DNA of 64,000 nt, from positions 1 through 64,000 of the forward strand of contig QZCP01000001.1 of the NCBI GenBank assembly GCA_003956705.1, given 5' to 3'. The notes under the pieces are model-generated. The model was given only the letters and a program-made list of their open reading frames with translations. It did no database searches and had not been told where the DNA came from. The stretch is from Brevipalpus yothersi (Eukaryota; Arthropoda; Arachnida; Trombidiformes; Tenuipalpidae). Position 1 is the first letter of the stretch, and each line of letters starts with the position of its first letter. Of the stretch, positions 35,761 through 48,667 are shown one piece after another. Both the position numbers and the translations under genes were made by a program.

Positions 35761-38438
35761 CTACTGGGTCATATTTTTCAGATCGTGTATTTGTTGTTGA
35801 TTCTTGAGATCATCCATCTTAATCGTTTTTTCAATAAAAAAGAAGCTGATCCTTAGTCGAGGATTGAGAAGCCTTCTTTCCTTAAGATCAAAAGCTGTGA
35901 ACAGAGTACGGTGGGTAACCAAGGGGCATTTTTCAAGGTTTAGATAGATTAATTTCGGACATCTCATAAGAACTTTCTCTACCCCCTCATCGGTCACTGC
36001 TTTTCCTCCAAGCGAGAGAGTTTTCAAGGAAGTGAGCTGAGATAGTGCATCATAAGCTCGGTTGGTTATCTGAAGAAAAAAAAGAGATCAATAATGATAA
36101 TAATAATCACTGAAGAATGAAGATAGGACGTTTATACCTTGCAAGACGTGATATAGATGAATTCCAAATTCTGACAATAATTTGGTAGCTGGCAAATGGC
36201 GTTGTCAGTAAGGTCTCTATGTTGAGGAAGACGGAGAGCCTTGAGTCTCCTACAACGTTGTATGAAAGAAATGAACTCTCTTTCGTAGGAGCCACTTTCT
36301 ACCAATTGTCTATTAAAGAAGTCTTTTTTAATAGACAGATCTTCGAGTGTCTCTATCTTGGAGATGAGATTAAAAATACCAGAGAAAGTGGCTACAAAAG
36401 GAAGAGAATTTTTAAACGTTTTGAATTTGAATTTCTTCGTCGCCAAGTTGTCGGGAATGGTTCCCACATCTGACTTATTAGCTGAGAAGAAAGCTTCGAG
36501 CACAGTACTCAACTAATAAGATTTCTTCCATCCATCATGTAGGAATAGATTTTACCTTCATTTGGTAGGATGAATTGCAGTGTGTCTAAGTTTTTGAATG
36601 ATTCACAGATGAAAGAGAGAACATTCTTGCAAATCGTACCGGCATACAACTCTCTCAGAGAAGAGTGACATCCACGGGCAAGGTTGATGAAGCCTCTTCC
36701 TGTAATCTGAAAGGAGAACGATCAATTCAAATCCATACGAATAACCTTGACCACTATACCTGGGTACCTGAAACATCCAAAATTCGCAACTGAGACAAGT
36801 ATTTAAAGGATCTTCCGGTTATTCTACTGTTGTAAGACACATTCAAAGAATCCATACTTTTAAACTCTCGAATCAAAGCTCTTAGTGTAGTCTCTCTTAA
36901 GCTATCGCCGATGTCGAAACAGAAATCCTGAAATTTCGGAGAGATTCGAAAATTTAAAAAAGAGTACGATTTGAAAACGAGAAATTACCTTCAATTTTGG
37001 ACAGCATTTTGCTAGAAATTTAGGTGATATCCCCAGCAAATTGAGGTTGAAGAGCTTCTCCAGGAACGGACAACACTCACCTAACACATAGAATATTGTT
37101 ACGAGAATCAAATATTTAAAAAAGCTGAAAACATCACGGAGAGAAAACTCAAATTTAGGAAACTTACCAATAATTTCTACTGTGAGTTCATCAACTAGAT
37201 ATCCAATTTCCAAATTTTTTAGGTTAGGGCATCTCTTCAAAATTGAGAATATGGCCTCATTGAAACCTGTCAAGAATTCAAGCATAAGTTACGCGATACA
37301 ATTTCGCAAAGGTTAGACAATGCTGTCTCATGCTGTAGATGAAGAATGCATAGGTTAAGCAAAGAGGAACCTTTAGCCGAAAGAGACCCACACAAGCCAT
37401 AGGAATGCTGGTAACAGAACTCAATAGTACTGATGGTTAGCCCCTTCTTACTAAACCAAATATCTTGACAAATTCCATTCCATCTTCTGCAAACTAGAAT
37501 ATTATAAAAAGAAGAATTTTATGAATGTTTGCCATAGTTGTCAAAACTTGATATCATACCGAGTTCACAAGATACCAAGTCTCTTGTATCTTCAGTTATC
37601 TCGATTATTTCTCTAATCAGATCGTCAGATAATATCTGGATTCCATGATCAACAGGAGCCCACTCTTGTTGATTTGCAGGTAGTGATTCTCTTTCAACTT
37701 CTCCGGATATCAATTTTGGAATTTTATCTTCAAGCTCTCTTATCTCGCCATCGTTATTCTTTCTTCGAGTATTCACGTAGCGACGAACCCTTGAGATCAA
37801 AGTTTCTTGTAATGGAGAGACTTTGAGAATTCTGTAAAAGAAGGAAGTTTATAATGGATTGGCATTTACGGAAGTTTTTGTCATCACCTCATCCATTTAC
37901 CTAGGGGGAGGTCCCATTTCAACCGACCCAGATCAAATGAGAACCGCCTTTTTGATGCCTCTAGGGCTTTTTGAGCACTGCTTTGATCTTCAAAAGTTAC
38001 AATAGCAACACTGAAGGAGGAGAACAATTATTATTATTAGCGGGATTAAAGGAAAAAAGAAACTGTTTCAATGGATATCGATACTTACTTAGCAGGCTGC
38101 AATGATTCATGATCTTTGGCAACGTAGATGTAGCTTACTGGTCCAAATTCCCTCTCAAAAAGATCTTTGTAGAATCTAGTGAAATCTTCGAAGGATTGAT
38201 TCAGCTAAAAAGAGAGAGAGAGTGAAAAAATATGAGAAAAAATTGATTTTTACAAGTCTGGTTCAGGACCTACCAACGAGCGACCAATATTCTCAACCAG
38301 TATATGATTCGAAACAACTGATGGACGAGGAGGGACTATTGAAGACGATAGTTCCTGGTAGTCTCCCGTTAGTTGGTTTGCACCCGATTTTTCTCCCGTT
38401 CGATACGCATCATCGACCCGGGACATTATTGTGTCCAT
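35761..38438 (-). CDS. Unit J: RRM-F-box-LRR protein (type G/J/M)
   Basis: Intact close relative of G, start MDTIMSRVDD at 38438, stop at 35761. RRM with RNP2 ILVENIG, LFEREFGPVSYIYVAKD and a non-aromatic RNP1 (VAIVTFED). Linker ISRVRRYVNTRRK; F-box GIQILSDDLIREIIEITED plus VCRRWNGICQDIW. LRRs: RCPNLKNLEIG, ECCPFLEKLF, GCHSSLRELY, RCRRLKALRLP, YCQNLEFIYI, RCPKLIYLNLEKC; the tail ends DLKNMTQ. All splice sites examined keep GT/AG. A short GA tract lies beside the exon 2 acceptor at about 38210-38222, the site expanded in unit M. Confidence 0.87.
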
Positions 38439-40925
38439 AATTTCTTCAATTCACTGAATGATATTGTCTAATTCATGAAATAAGGATCAAATTGACATTG
38501 GCTGAATATCTATCTAATGTAGATATGAGATAAATTAGGAGTTTTTTTTGCTTTTTGAAAGTTTGTTTACAATTTTTCTGACATGCGCATCAAGTGCCAG
38601 ACGAACTTTTGTCCTATGAACAATCGTCTGAATTAGTCGGTATCGTTTGAATGATAGAATTGAATATAATTCGTTGGAGTTTTTGTGTTCATTGTGACGA
38701 AGCATGAAGAAGAGGCCGAAATTTCAGGAATCAAGGTGATTAAAGAGGTCGTGTGTTCAGTGCTCAAAACCTAGTTTGCGAACCTATGAGATTTTATCGA
38801 TACTCTTAGAAAGATGAACTAAAAAATTTCAGAACTTTTCACCCCATTTCATATCAGAAAATAGGTCTCATTGAAAAATTCTGAAGCTAATTTTGTCGAC
38901 GCTTTGAGTGTTGAACTAACTTGACACGATGTTTACTAGTCCACAGCTCTTAGCTCATTGATACTTGATCACTCTTCCAATCACCAGTAGGTTCTGGATG
39001 GACAATATCCATGAAATCCGATGATCTAGTGAGCTGAAAAATCTCATTCGATTACTACTGTAATATTCAAAGCCTTGAGCTTTAGACTTTTCTACACTAC
39101 AAAAGTTTAATTCATTTATTTAATGTCGTTTTTCTAATTTTTAGATTATCTGAGATCAATATGAGTTTCTCGTGGTCCTTCACTCTCTGATTATTGATTT
39201 TTTTTCGATTTTCTACGAAATTAACAACTCATTTGACTGGAAACATCCCCAGTGCTCTGACCAGATTGGATTAAATTGAATTAAGAAAAGATTGAAACGA
39301 TGGAGAGAACATGTTCTCAATCGAATGGAGTATATTCACCTTTCTGTTAGGAGATACAAATTAATTGTCGACTGCTTTTTTGATGCATTCTAAGTTTTTT
39401 TGCACACAGCCTCAGTGTTCAAGAGTAACGAAACCATAATCGAAGATATGTAGCGATATTGAGACTGATCAATTGAGAGTAGGAAAAAGAGCCAGTATTC
39501 GCATGAAAATTCAATTCGTATTCACAGAAATTAATCATGAGACATTTAGATGGAACGTTCATACCATTTCACAAATAGTCTCAAAATGTTCCAAAATGGA
39601 ACAATGACTGGGAAGCTGGCATAAGACAATGTTAGTAAAATCTTCACGATAAGGGAGATGAAGAGCTTTTGGTTTCATGCAAAACTGGATGAGAGTGATG
39701 AATTTCTGTTAGAGGGTACAATTTATTTGTCCACTGCTTTTTTGATGCATTCAAAGTTTTTTTACACATAAACTTAGTGTTCAAGAGTAACGAAACCATA
39801 ATCGAAGATATATAGCGATATTAAGAGTGATCAATTGAGAGTAGGAATAAGAGCCAGTATTTGCATGAAAATTCAATTAGTATTCACGGAAATTAATCAT
39901 GCGACATATCGATGGAACGTTTATACCTCTACACAAATGGTCTCAAAATGTTCCAAAATGGAACAATGACTGCTGACATGTGGCAATGTTAGTAAAATCT
40001 TTACGATAGCGGGGATGAAGAGCTTCTGGTTTCGTACAACATTGGATGAGAGTGATAAATTTTGTTTCGTCAAAGTCGCTTGAACTAAATTCGTCATTGA
40101 ATAGTTCTGGGCGGACATAAAGAGACTCGAGGGTCTCAATCGTTGAAAACAATTCGAAAATCTCAAAAGAGGTTACTTGGAAAAAGTAAAAAAATTTGTA
40201 TGACATTTTCTCGGAGTTTTTGGGCTTTTGATTGATGGAGCTTATCTCAATTTGCGAAATTATTCAAAATAAAAATGAATAATTTTACCAATTATAATCC
40301 ATGAATAGGTCGTGCTTTCATATGTAGGAGTGAAATTAAGTGTAAATTTTTCTCGAGATAGAATCACATCAAAACATTTTTCCAAGTGAGCTCCTGAATT
40401 TCTCTTGCCATGGAGGGGGACGTTTCGAGATGCATCAGACATTCGAATAGATGTCTCTATGAAATTGAACTCTCACGTGTGATTTATTATCTATGATTAA
40501 TCTCGTCAAAATTCCACAAAATTCAATTAAAACATCCTGCGAGATCGGTGACGAACATGTGCCTCATCTTGTCAATAAAATCTTAGAAAATCATAAGTAT
40601 GACGAAATTCCAGATGTATCAAGGTGACTCAACAATTTAGTGAGACGAGATTTCTTTTCAATCGATCTCAGACCTAGAAAATCCTCTTCGAAAAATGGAT
40701 GAGCCGATGATATCTCTGAAAATTTTTTCATTCAAATTATCATCTGGATTTGACTCAAGTTTGAAGCAATCACTAGAGAAGTCTTTCCCGAAGAAGAGAG
40801 GCCTAGCTTTGAAATATATTTTTCTTCCAGTCTAGCTTCACAAGATGTCTCGAAAAGAGATACATTGAGCCAGTTTATCATCTCTATGATTTCTTAGCTT
40901 CGAGAAGCAGGTGTAACATATATGA
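38439..40925 (-). pseudogene. Scrambled RRM/F-box/LRR relic, block 2
   Basis: Counterpart of 27572-29600. Contains the linker piece near 39150-39240, RRM third-exon pieces near 39350 and 39715, LRR exon pieces at about 39560-39700 and 39920-40200 (IETLESLYVRPELF..), and an exon 9 piece near 40310-40440. It differs from block 1 by an internal tandem duplication of about 362 bp. Stops and disorder rule out a product. Confidence 0.65.
39344..40065. repeat. Tandem duplication, period about 362 bp
   Basis: Two successive copies starting at ctgttag (39344 and 39706) share the RRM third-exon relic and the following LRR exon relic. Block 1 has a single copy (about 28440-28800), so this duplication came after the block duplication. 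Confidence 0.75.
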
Positions 40926-43518
40926 CTATGAATATTCTCCATAGAGAATCTCCCAAGGATCTTCAGGGTCGATAAAATCACTTAGATCTTCGTCGAAATC
41001 CTCCACAGATTCGAAACATGATTCAGAATCAGTGTAATAATATTTGTAATCCATGTCATGTATTTCTTGCTGGTGCCTGAATGCATCTATTTTAACCTTC
41101 TAATCACGATAAACTATTATTAGTCGGTGATAAAGTAACCTTCTTTCTTTCAGATCTGAAGCTGTGAGCAAAGTTTTAATTCCGATTGAATCACAGTGAT
41201 CAAGACCCAAATAAATCAAATTTGGACATCCAATGAGAATCTTCTCGGCATCTTCATCTTTAACCATTGTCCTTCGGAGTGAGAGGCTTCGTAGAGAGGT
41301 GAGTTGAGAGAGAGCATCGAAGCTTTGGCTGGTTATCTTAAGAGAGAAAGATGACTTAATGGTGAAAAGAAGAAAATAAAATGGCGAATGACTCACCTTC
41401 GAGGATGAAAGATTGAGAGATTGCAAATTCTCACACAAATTTGGTAGTTGGGACACGCCTTCGTCAGTCAATTTAAAACAGTATGGTAGATGAAGACTTT
41501 TGAGTCTCTTACAGTTTCTGATCAAATTGATGAAATTCTCATCTTTGATTGATCGATTCTCACAAATGTGTAGATTTTCGAGTGTTGTTATCCCAGAGAT
41601 GAGATCATAGTACTCTAAGAAGAGAGAAAAAATTATTTTTCTCTCTTTTTCTACATGAGTGTCATAGTGTCATGTCACTTGCTCCACGCTCGATAGCTCG
41701 AGCGTATGTAGATTCTCAAAAGACTCGCAGAGAATAGAGAGCCTGTATTCGCTAATCGATAAAACTTTGGGCTCTTTTAGAGATGAGTGACATCCCAGTG
41801 TCATGTTGTAAAAACCCTCGTCAGTTATCTGTGAGGGAACAATTCATGAATCTCTCTTTAGGCTGTAAAATTAAGATAATTTTACCCTTCGACATCCACG
41901 AATATCTAAAGTTCTCAAATTGGACAAATACTGAAAAGATTGGCCTGTTATTTCTCCTTGATATGCTAAATCCAAACACTCGAATCCTTTGACCTCTCGT
42001 AGAAACTCCTCGAGTTGGCTCTCGCTCAAGTAAGTTCTGGACTCATGGCTGAAATCGAAAACCTGAAATCCGGAATACTGAGTCGTGAGATTGTAGTCCA
42101 TAAGCGAATAGGCTCACCTTCAACTTCGAGCAGCATTTAGCTAGTACCATTAGTGATATTTGATTTCGATTACGTCTAATAAGCTTCTCAAGGAATGGCA
42201 ACATTCTCCTGAAAAACAGAATTTTTTCAGAAGAAAATCGCAAATAAGTTTCAGAAAAGAGGGATAATTGCTCCAAACTACTGACCAATTATCTCGACTG
42301 TGAGTTCATCCACGAAATATCAGTTCAAATACCAAAGATTAGGGTCTTGATATCTCATCTCCAATTCTCTGAGATTAGGACATCGTTTCAAGATCGAGAA
42401 TAGATCCTCATGGAAACCTATTGAAATTCAAAAAATTTTTCTCTTGGAATAGTATCATCAGTGATAACTTGGACGAAGCTGGGGGAAGATCAGAATTGAG
42501 GGAAACAAGAAACATCAGAATGAACAAGGAGTTTAGTTGAACAAAACTCACTGAAATTGTAGTTTTGCCTCAAACAACTATCGATGATCAGCTTCCTTTT
42601 AGAGTACCAGACTTCTTGAGCGATTGCACTCCATGCTCTACACACTATGAAATAGTCGAAGAAGATACTTAGAACTTGGGTGTATCTACCATTATCTGAT
42701 ATCTTACCCAGTTCGCACGATGCCAAATCTCTTACATCCTCAATCTCTTCCATTATCTTTCTGATAGCATCACCAGGTAATTTCTGATTTCCAAAATGGA
42801 TAGAACTGGAAGTTCTTTTTTAAATTCTTGAGATAGCAGTTCTGATACATCATGGCCCTCTTTCTTTACGAAATGGGTATTTTCTCTATCAGTTCCCACG
42901 TAACGACGAATTCTCGAAATTGGAGTTCTCTGGATCGGAAAAATTTTGAGAACCCTGCGAATAGAGATTAATAGTTCATATTTGGAGAGTCCAATGTTGA
43001 AAATTCCTTTCATCACCTTGTTCTAGGACGAGAGAAATGTCCTTCTATGAGTAATTGAAGATTAACAGTCAACTGTTCCTCCGATGAATTCAAAGCCCTC
43101 TGTGCACTTCTTGAATCTTCGAAGGTTACAATGGCAGCCCTTGGAAGTGAATAGAAGATGAATATCAGTGAAATTGGAGCTAGAGAAAACACCCTTCCAA
43201 TAGAAACCGATAAATTATCAATAAAAATTACCCAATAGGTTGCCATAATATATGGTCTTTTGAAACATAAAAGTTGCTAACTGGTCCAAAATTCTCCTCA
43301 AAAAATTTTCCATAAGATTTTTCGAATTCGTTCACAGGAACATCTCTCTAGGGTAAGATATAAATAGATAAAAATTGAAAAAAAGTCATGAGAATTCTTG
43401 ATAAATAACAAACCAAGCACCCAAGGTTCTCAACCAATATGTGTCTCGATGTGGATGAAGACTGAGAAGCAGTAGAAATTGATGAAGGTAATGATCTCTG
43501 ATCATTTCCGGCTGACAT
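40926..43518 (-). pseudogene. Unit K: full-length but disabled RRM-F-box-LRR gene
   Basis: All eleven exons can be traced, from MSAGNDQRSL at 43518 to the ancestral stop at 40926. RRM: HILVENLG, FFEENFGPVSNFYV, RNP1 equivalent AAIVTF. At least four lesions are visible: a frameshift between the linker and the F-box (about 42795-42815; the F-box continues in another frame as NQKLPGDAIRKIMEEI); an insertion resembling a partial copy of the preceding LRR strand with an in-frame TGA (42320-42322); a 1-bp loss at the start of exon 7 (about 42200); and GAG to TAG at 41100-41102, cutting the acidic tail. H carries none of these in its preserved parts but has its own. Confidence 0.85.
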
Positions 43519-43626
43519 GATTGAATCCGATTGTTGATCAGATCGCCAAACACTATCAACTTTAGATATGACTACGTTAATAAATGCTATTTATTGATTA
43601 TGAACAACAAAAAATTTACGAAGGTT

Positions 43627-43990
43627 TCACCAGATGATACATAAGTTCGATGTAGTTAAGCGAAAACTAGCTACACCTGTAGGGTGATCCTCTAGCACGT
43701 AGGGTGAGAACTGATTGCTGGGCTCAAAGTCAACTAACTCAAATGAACAATCGAATACCTCATCAAAATGTACAATGTAGATACTTTCAACTTTTCCAAT
43801 GGCGCAAGAGAGAATTATCACTGGAAATTACGATTTTCGATTAGATATGGTACAATTAAACGGAAAAATTCTCGATTTTGATTCAAGATAATTTCTCTAA
43901 TGAAACACTTACAACGATCATCACCAGCTTCGAATAGATTTCCATTTTTTAACCAGATATTTGCATAGATTGCAACGCTCCATAATCATA
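43627..43990 (-). other. Possible two-exon fragment of an unrelated gene
   Basis: Minus strand. A stretch at about 43912-43985 (NIWLKNGNLFEAGDD) is followed by a good donor (gtaagt) and an acceptor (ttccag near 43820), after which the frame continues IYIVHFDEVFDCSFELVDFEP to a stop at 43627. The pattern 'NGxLFEA ... YxVxFD' is reminiscent of Tudor-like barrels, but that is a guess. It is not part of the RRM/F-box family and no duplicate was seen in the window. It may equally be chance. Confidence 0.25.
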
Positions 43991-44879
43991 TGGTTTACCA
44001 TGGCATCATTGAGAAGCTGAGAAAGTCGCTAGACCACAAATTAGCTTTAAATAATTGCTTTGACCAGTTCTGGATGAGTTTCTTCGATCAAGGGTATTAG
44101 AGCAGTTTAACCTTCCAACCAATTTCTTCTTGTTTCATGTCGATCCGCAAATCTTTGTCTCCGCTTACAAAACAGACGCTCAAGCATATTATAGTTGCAT
44201 ACAGTCGATTCACAAGTTTTTCATAGCTATTTATCGTATTTTTCTTCTTCGATAATTTGATCAGAAAAATTGATACTGACTGTTATACCCTAACTCAGAG
44301 ATACTTCAAATTTTATGATTAGAGTTCTAAGCCGTATCTGTTTCATTTGGATTAATTCAATCAATTACAAATAGTGATAATCAGAGTCTCTCAATTAGGA
44401 ACGATCTAGTTTTCTCTCTGAAGTCTTCATGATGATGAACATCAAGGCTTCATGGGAGTGATTTCATTTCGTGCTTCTAACAGCTAGGAATTATCGAGGC
44501 AAATTCATCGATTCAGAACATCTAACAGGAAAATATCGACTTATTATGGCTAGAAAATAACATTATGATCACTAAGTGAACATCTCTCAATAATTGAATT
44601 GGTGAAATGTGGATGATTGATAATAAAAAATGTAGGGGCTACGGTGAGTTTGATGAAATGTTTCACCAATGATACTGATAATTTACTTTCCTAGATACAA
44701 GAGATGAAAAAAGACTCCAAGTTTGGGAGTTATCTGAGAATAGAGAGGAATTGTCATTATAATCATCAAGAAACGAATCCAGTGCTTCATACCCTACCCT
44801 TGTACATCGACGAATATCTATTACCATCTTCGAATACCATTTTTGCGGTCTTTTATTTTCTTATCGTTATTCTCTTGAC
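43991..44879. other. Spacer without recognised gene
   Basis: Nothing recognised on either strand. Near 44840-44900 the sequence merges into the broken linker exon of unit L. Confidence 0.4.
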
Positions 44880-45520
44880 GAGTTTTCACGAACTATGACG
44901 AACTCTCGAGATCAAAGTTTCTTCAAGAGGAGAAACTTGGAAGACCCTATGAGAGAGTACAAATTGTTAATATTGATGAGTTCAATTTTGAGCGATTTTT
45001 CTTATCACCTCGTTCTTCGACGCGAAGAAAATTCTCCTATGAATGGTTGAAGATCAACTGTTAATTGTTTTTTAGACACCTTCAGTGCATTTTGTGCACC
45101 AATCGGATCCTCAAAGGTTATATGAGCAGCACTAACAGGTGAGAAGAGCGATGAAAGTGAATCAGACGAACATAATATTACAACAAAGTTTGTTGAACAA
45201 ACATTGATAATTACTTAGCAGGTTGCCATGACTCGTGATCTTTGGCAATGTACACATTTCTCACTGGTCCAAAGTTTCTCTCGAAAAAACTTTCAAGAAA
45301 CAATGCGAACTCTTCGAACGGTACCTGTAGCTGAGGGTAGGACAATCAGAGAGCAGTGGGAAAAAATGGGTTACACCAAAAATTTAAGCTCACCAAGCTC
45401 CCAATATTCTCTCCCAGTATATGATTTGAAACAAATGTTGACTGATCAATGGTTAATGAAGATGATTCTTGATTTTTTCTGAATGGTTCAATTGAGCTTG
45501 CTGTCTTGTAGTGAGATGCA
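44880..45520 (-). pseudogene. Unit L: 5' fragment (RRM and start of linker)
   Basis: Closely matches 63490-64000 (unit R). RRM exon 2 (FFERNFGPVRNVYIAKDHESW, 45225-45335) and exon 3 (AAHITFED..GEFSSRRRTR, 45005-45130) are recognisable. Exon 1 keeps VSNHILGENIGSL, but the ancestral ATGGACACA start is out of frame with it. The linker exon begins VSPLEETLISRV and then shifts frame by 2 bases relative to R. F-box and LRR are absent. A truncated duplicate. Confidence 0.75.
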
Positions 45521-45589
45521 TCCTCTATCTACAAAAAAAATTGTGTCCATAGTTACTTTTTTCCACTGATGAATCAAGAGGTAATTCAT

Positions 45590-46170
45590 AATAAAAGATT
45601 GGTTGATAAATACAATTTTAGTATGTGCAATGAGTGCAAAAATTTCTTATCTAATCCGATCTAATCTGGTTTCTAATGCAAAGACTTGTGGCACCGACGT
45701 ATCAGAGACACGGAGAGCAGATTTATTTAAACTAGTCCAACATAGAATGTAGAACATGTTGTACAACAGGTTTAGTTATATCGTTTCGAATAAGTGTGGA
45801 ACAACAGATGCACTCATTAATAGAATCTTGACATTAGAGAGCATTCATCAACTATCTTATTTATAAATCAGCGACAGCTTGGCGAGAGAGTGGAGATTAG
45901 TTGGAGGGACAAGACTTCGATTGGTTATCTAGCGATCTATAGAGGTTAACAGCCAAATTGGACACATCTCCTACGATAGCGAAGAGTAGTGTATTTTTGG
46001 AGAGAGCTAAAATGCTCAATACAAAGTTTGTTTGAAGAGGATCGGTCGTTTATTTTCTCACTGGATAACTTTAATGGCCACAAAAATCGAAATTTCGATA
46101 ATCTCCCAAATATTAGATGCATTGAATTTCATTGCTGATTCTGATAATTCGATTGTTTTGGTGAAATACA
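45590..46170 (+). pseudogene. Relic of pogo/Tigger-like transposase, copy 3
   Basis: Near-copy of 35160-35760 (shared strings such as ggcaccgacgta and the LDNFNGH segment near 46060). It sits directly beyond the stop of unit M as the other copies do beyond G and J. Frames are broken. Confidence 0.45.
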
Positions 46171-46173
46171 TTG

Positions 46174-48597
46174 CTACTGGGTCATGTTTTTCAGATCGTG
46201 TATTTGTTGTTGATTCTTGAGATCATCCATCTTTATCGTTTTTTCAGTAAAAAAGAAGCTGATCCTCAGTTGAGGATTGAGAAGCCTTCTTTCTTTAAGA
46301 TCAAAAGCTGTGAATAAAGTACGGTCGGTAACCAAGGGGCAATCGTCAAGGCCTAGATAGAGTAATTTCGGACATCTCATAAGAACTTTCTCCACCCCCT
46401 CATCAGTCACTGCTTGCCCTCCAAGCGAGAGAGTTTTCAAGGAAGTGAGCCGAGATAGTGCATCATAACTTCGGTCGCTTATCTAGAGAGAAAAGAGAGA
46501 TTAATATTCATGAGAGAATAGAGATGGGAGGTCTATACCTTGTCAGATATAATCCGAATATCTTCCAAATTCTTACAATAATTTGCTAGCTGGCACATAG
46601 CATTATCAGTTAGGTCTTCACAGTAAGTAAGAGAGAGAACTTTGAGTCTCCTACGACGTTGGATGAAAGCAACGAACTCCATCTCGTAAGGGCGGCTCTC
46701 AGCAAATACTTCATCATTAGGGTCTATATCAATGTCCAGCTTTTCTAACTTCTCTATCTTTGAGATGTTATTAAAAATATCAAAAAAAGTGGCTGCAAAA
46801 CAAAGGAAGTTTTCAGATTTCAATGTCTATCTTAGTTGTCAGGAATGGTTTACACATTTCACTTGTTGGCTGGCTTATATTCATCTACAGAAGATCTGTA
46901 GAAGAGATTTTTCCACCCATCATGAGTGGGAAGATCTTACCTTCCTCGATCTGACAGCAATCCAGTGTGTGTAAGTTTCTGAATGATTCACAGATGACAG
47001 AAAGATCATGTAGGGAGATTGTTCCGGCATACAGCTCCCTAAGAGAAGAATGACATTCAAGGGCAAGGTTGCTAAATCCTCTGTAGGTAATCTAAAAGAG
47101 AATTCATTAATTTACATCCATAAAAGGAACCTCAACCATTTTACCGTGGCACTAGAAGCTTTCAAAATTCTCAACTGGGACAGGTATTGGAAGGGTTCTC
47201 CAGTTACACTGTCAGTGTAACAAGATACTTTCAAAGAATCCATACTTTTGAACTCTCTGATGAACGCTCTCAGTGCAGTATCTGTTAAGTCATAACCATA
47301 GTCGAAACAGAAATCCTGAAATTTCGGAAAGATTCAAAAATTTCAAAAATTACGATTTGAGAACCACAAATTACCTTCAATCTCGGACAGCATTTAGCTA
47401 GAAATTTAGGTGATATCATCAGCAAATTGTCGTAGATGAGCTTCTCGAGAAACGGGCAGCATTCACCTGGCACATAGTATATTGGTACGGAAAGCAAGAA
47501 TTGAAAAAGGCTAAGAACATATGGGAGAGAAAACTTAATTCGACTCTAGGGAACTTACCGATGATTTCCACTGTGAGTTCATCAACTAGATATTGAATCT
47601 CCAAATTTCTCAGATTGGGACACCTCTTCAAAATTGAGAACATAGCCTCATTGAAACCTGTTAAGGAATTTAAGCAGTAGCTGGTATGAAACAATTTAAC
47701 AAAGCCTCATCAATGCTGTTCAGTGCGTAGATGAAGAGTGAGTAAATTATTAATAAGTTAGGAATGCATGGACAAAACAGACTCACCCAGGCCATAGAAG
47801 TGCTGGTAACAGATCTCGGTAGAACTAATGAACAGCTCTTTCTTACGGAACCAAATATCCTGACAAATTAAATTCCATCTCCTGCAAACTAGAGTATTGA
47901 AAGATCGTATAGAGAGATATCATGGTTGTCAAAACTCAATATTATACCCAATTCACAAGATACCAAGTCTCTAGTATCTTTATTTGTCTCAATTATTTTT
48001 CTAATGACATCATCAGATAACTTCTGAATTCCATCATCGATAGAGGTCCAGTCTTGCTGATTTACTGGAAGTGTTTCTCTTACGATTTCTCCAGATATCA
48101 ATTTTGAAACATTATTCTCAAGCTCTACCATCTCACTCTCGTTATTCTCTCTTTGAGTTTTCACGTAACGACGAACCCTCGAGATCAAAGTTTCTTCTAA
48201 TGGAGAGACTTTAAGAATTCTGGAGAAGAAGGAAGTTTGTAATGCTTGAGGTCAATTTATGAACATCTATTTCTTCACCTCTCCCATCTACCTTGGCGAA
48301 AATCACCCTTAATCCCCTTGAGGCACCTCAGATCAACTGATAACCGTTTCTTTGATGCCTCCAATGCTTTCTGAGCACCACTCTGATCCTCAAAAGTTAC
48401 AATAGCAACACTAAATGAGGAGAACAATTATTATCAGCCAGGTTAGAAGAAAATTGCCACACTACCACACTGGACTTACTTGGCTGGTTGCCATGATTCA
48501 TGATCTTTGGCAACGTAGATGTAGCTCACAGATCCAAATTCCCTTCCAAAAAAATCTTTGTAGAATCTAGTGAAATCTTCGAAGGATTGATTCAGCT

Positions 48598-48667
<70 letters not shown>

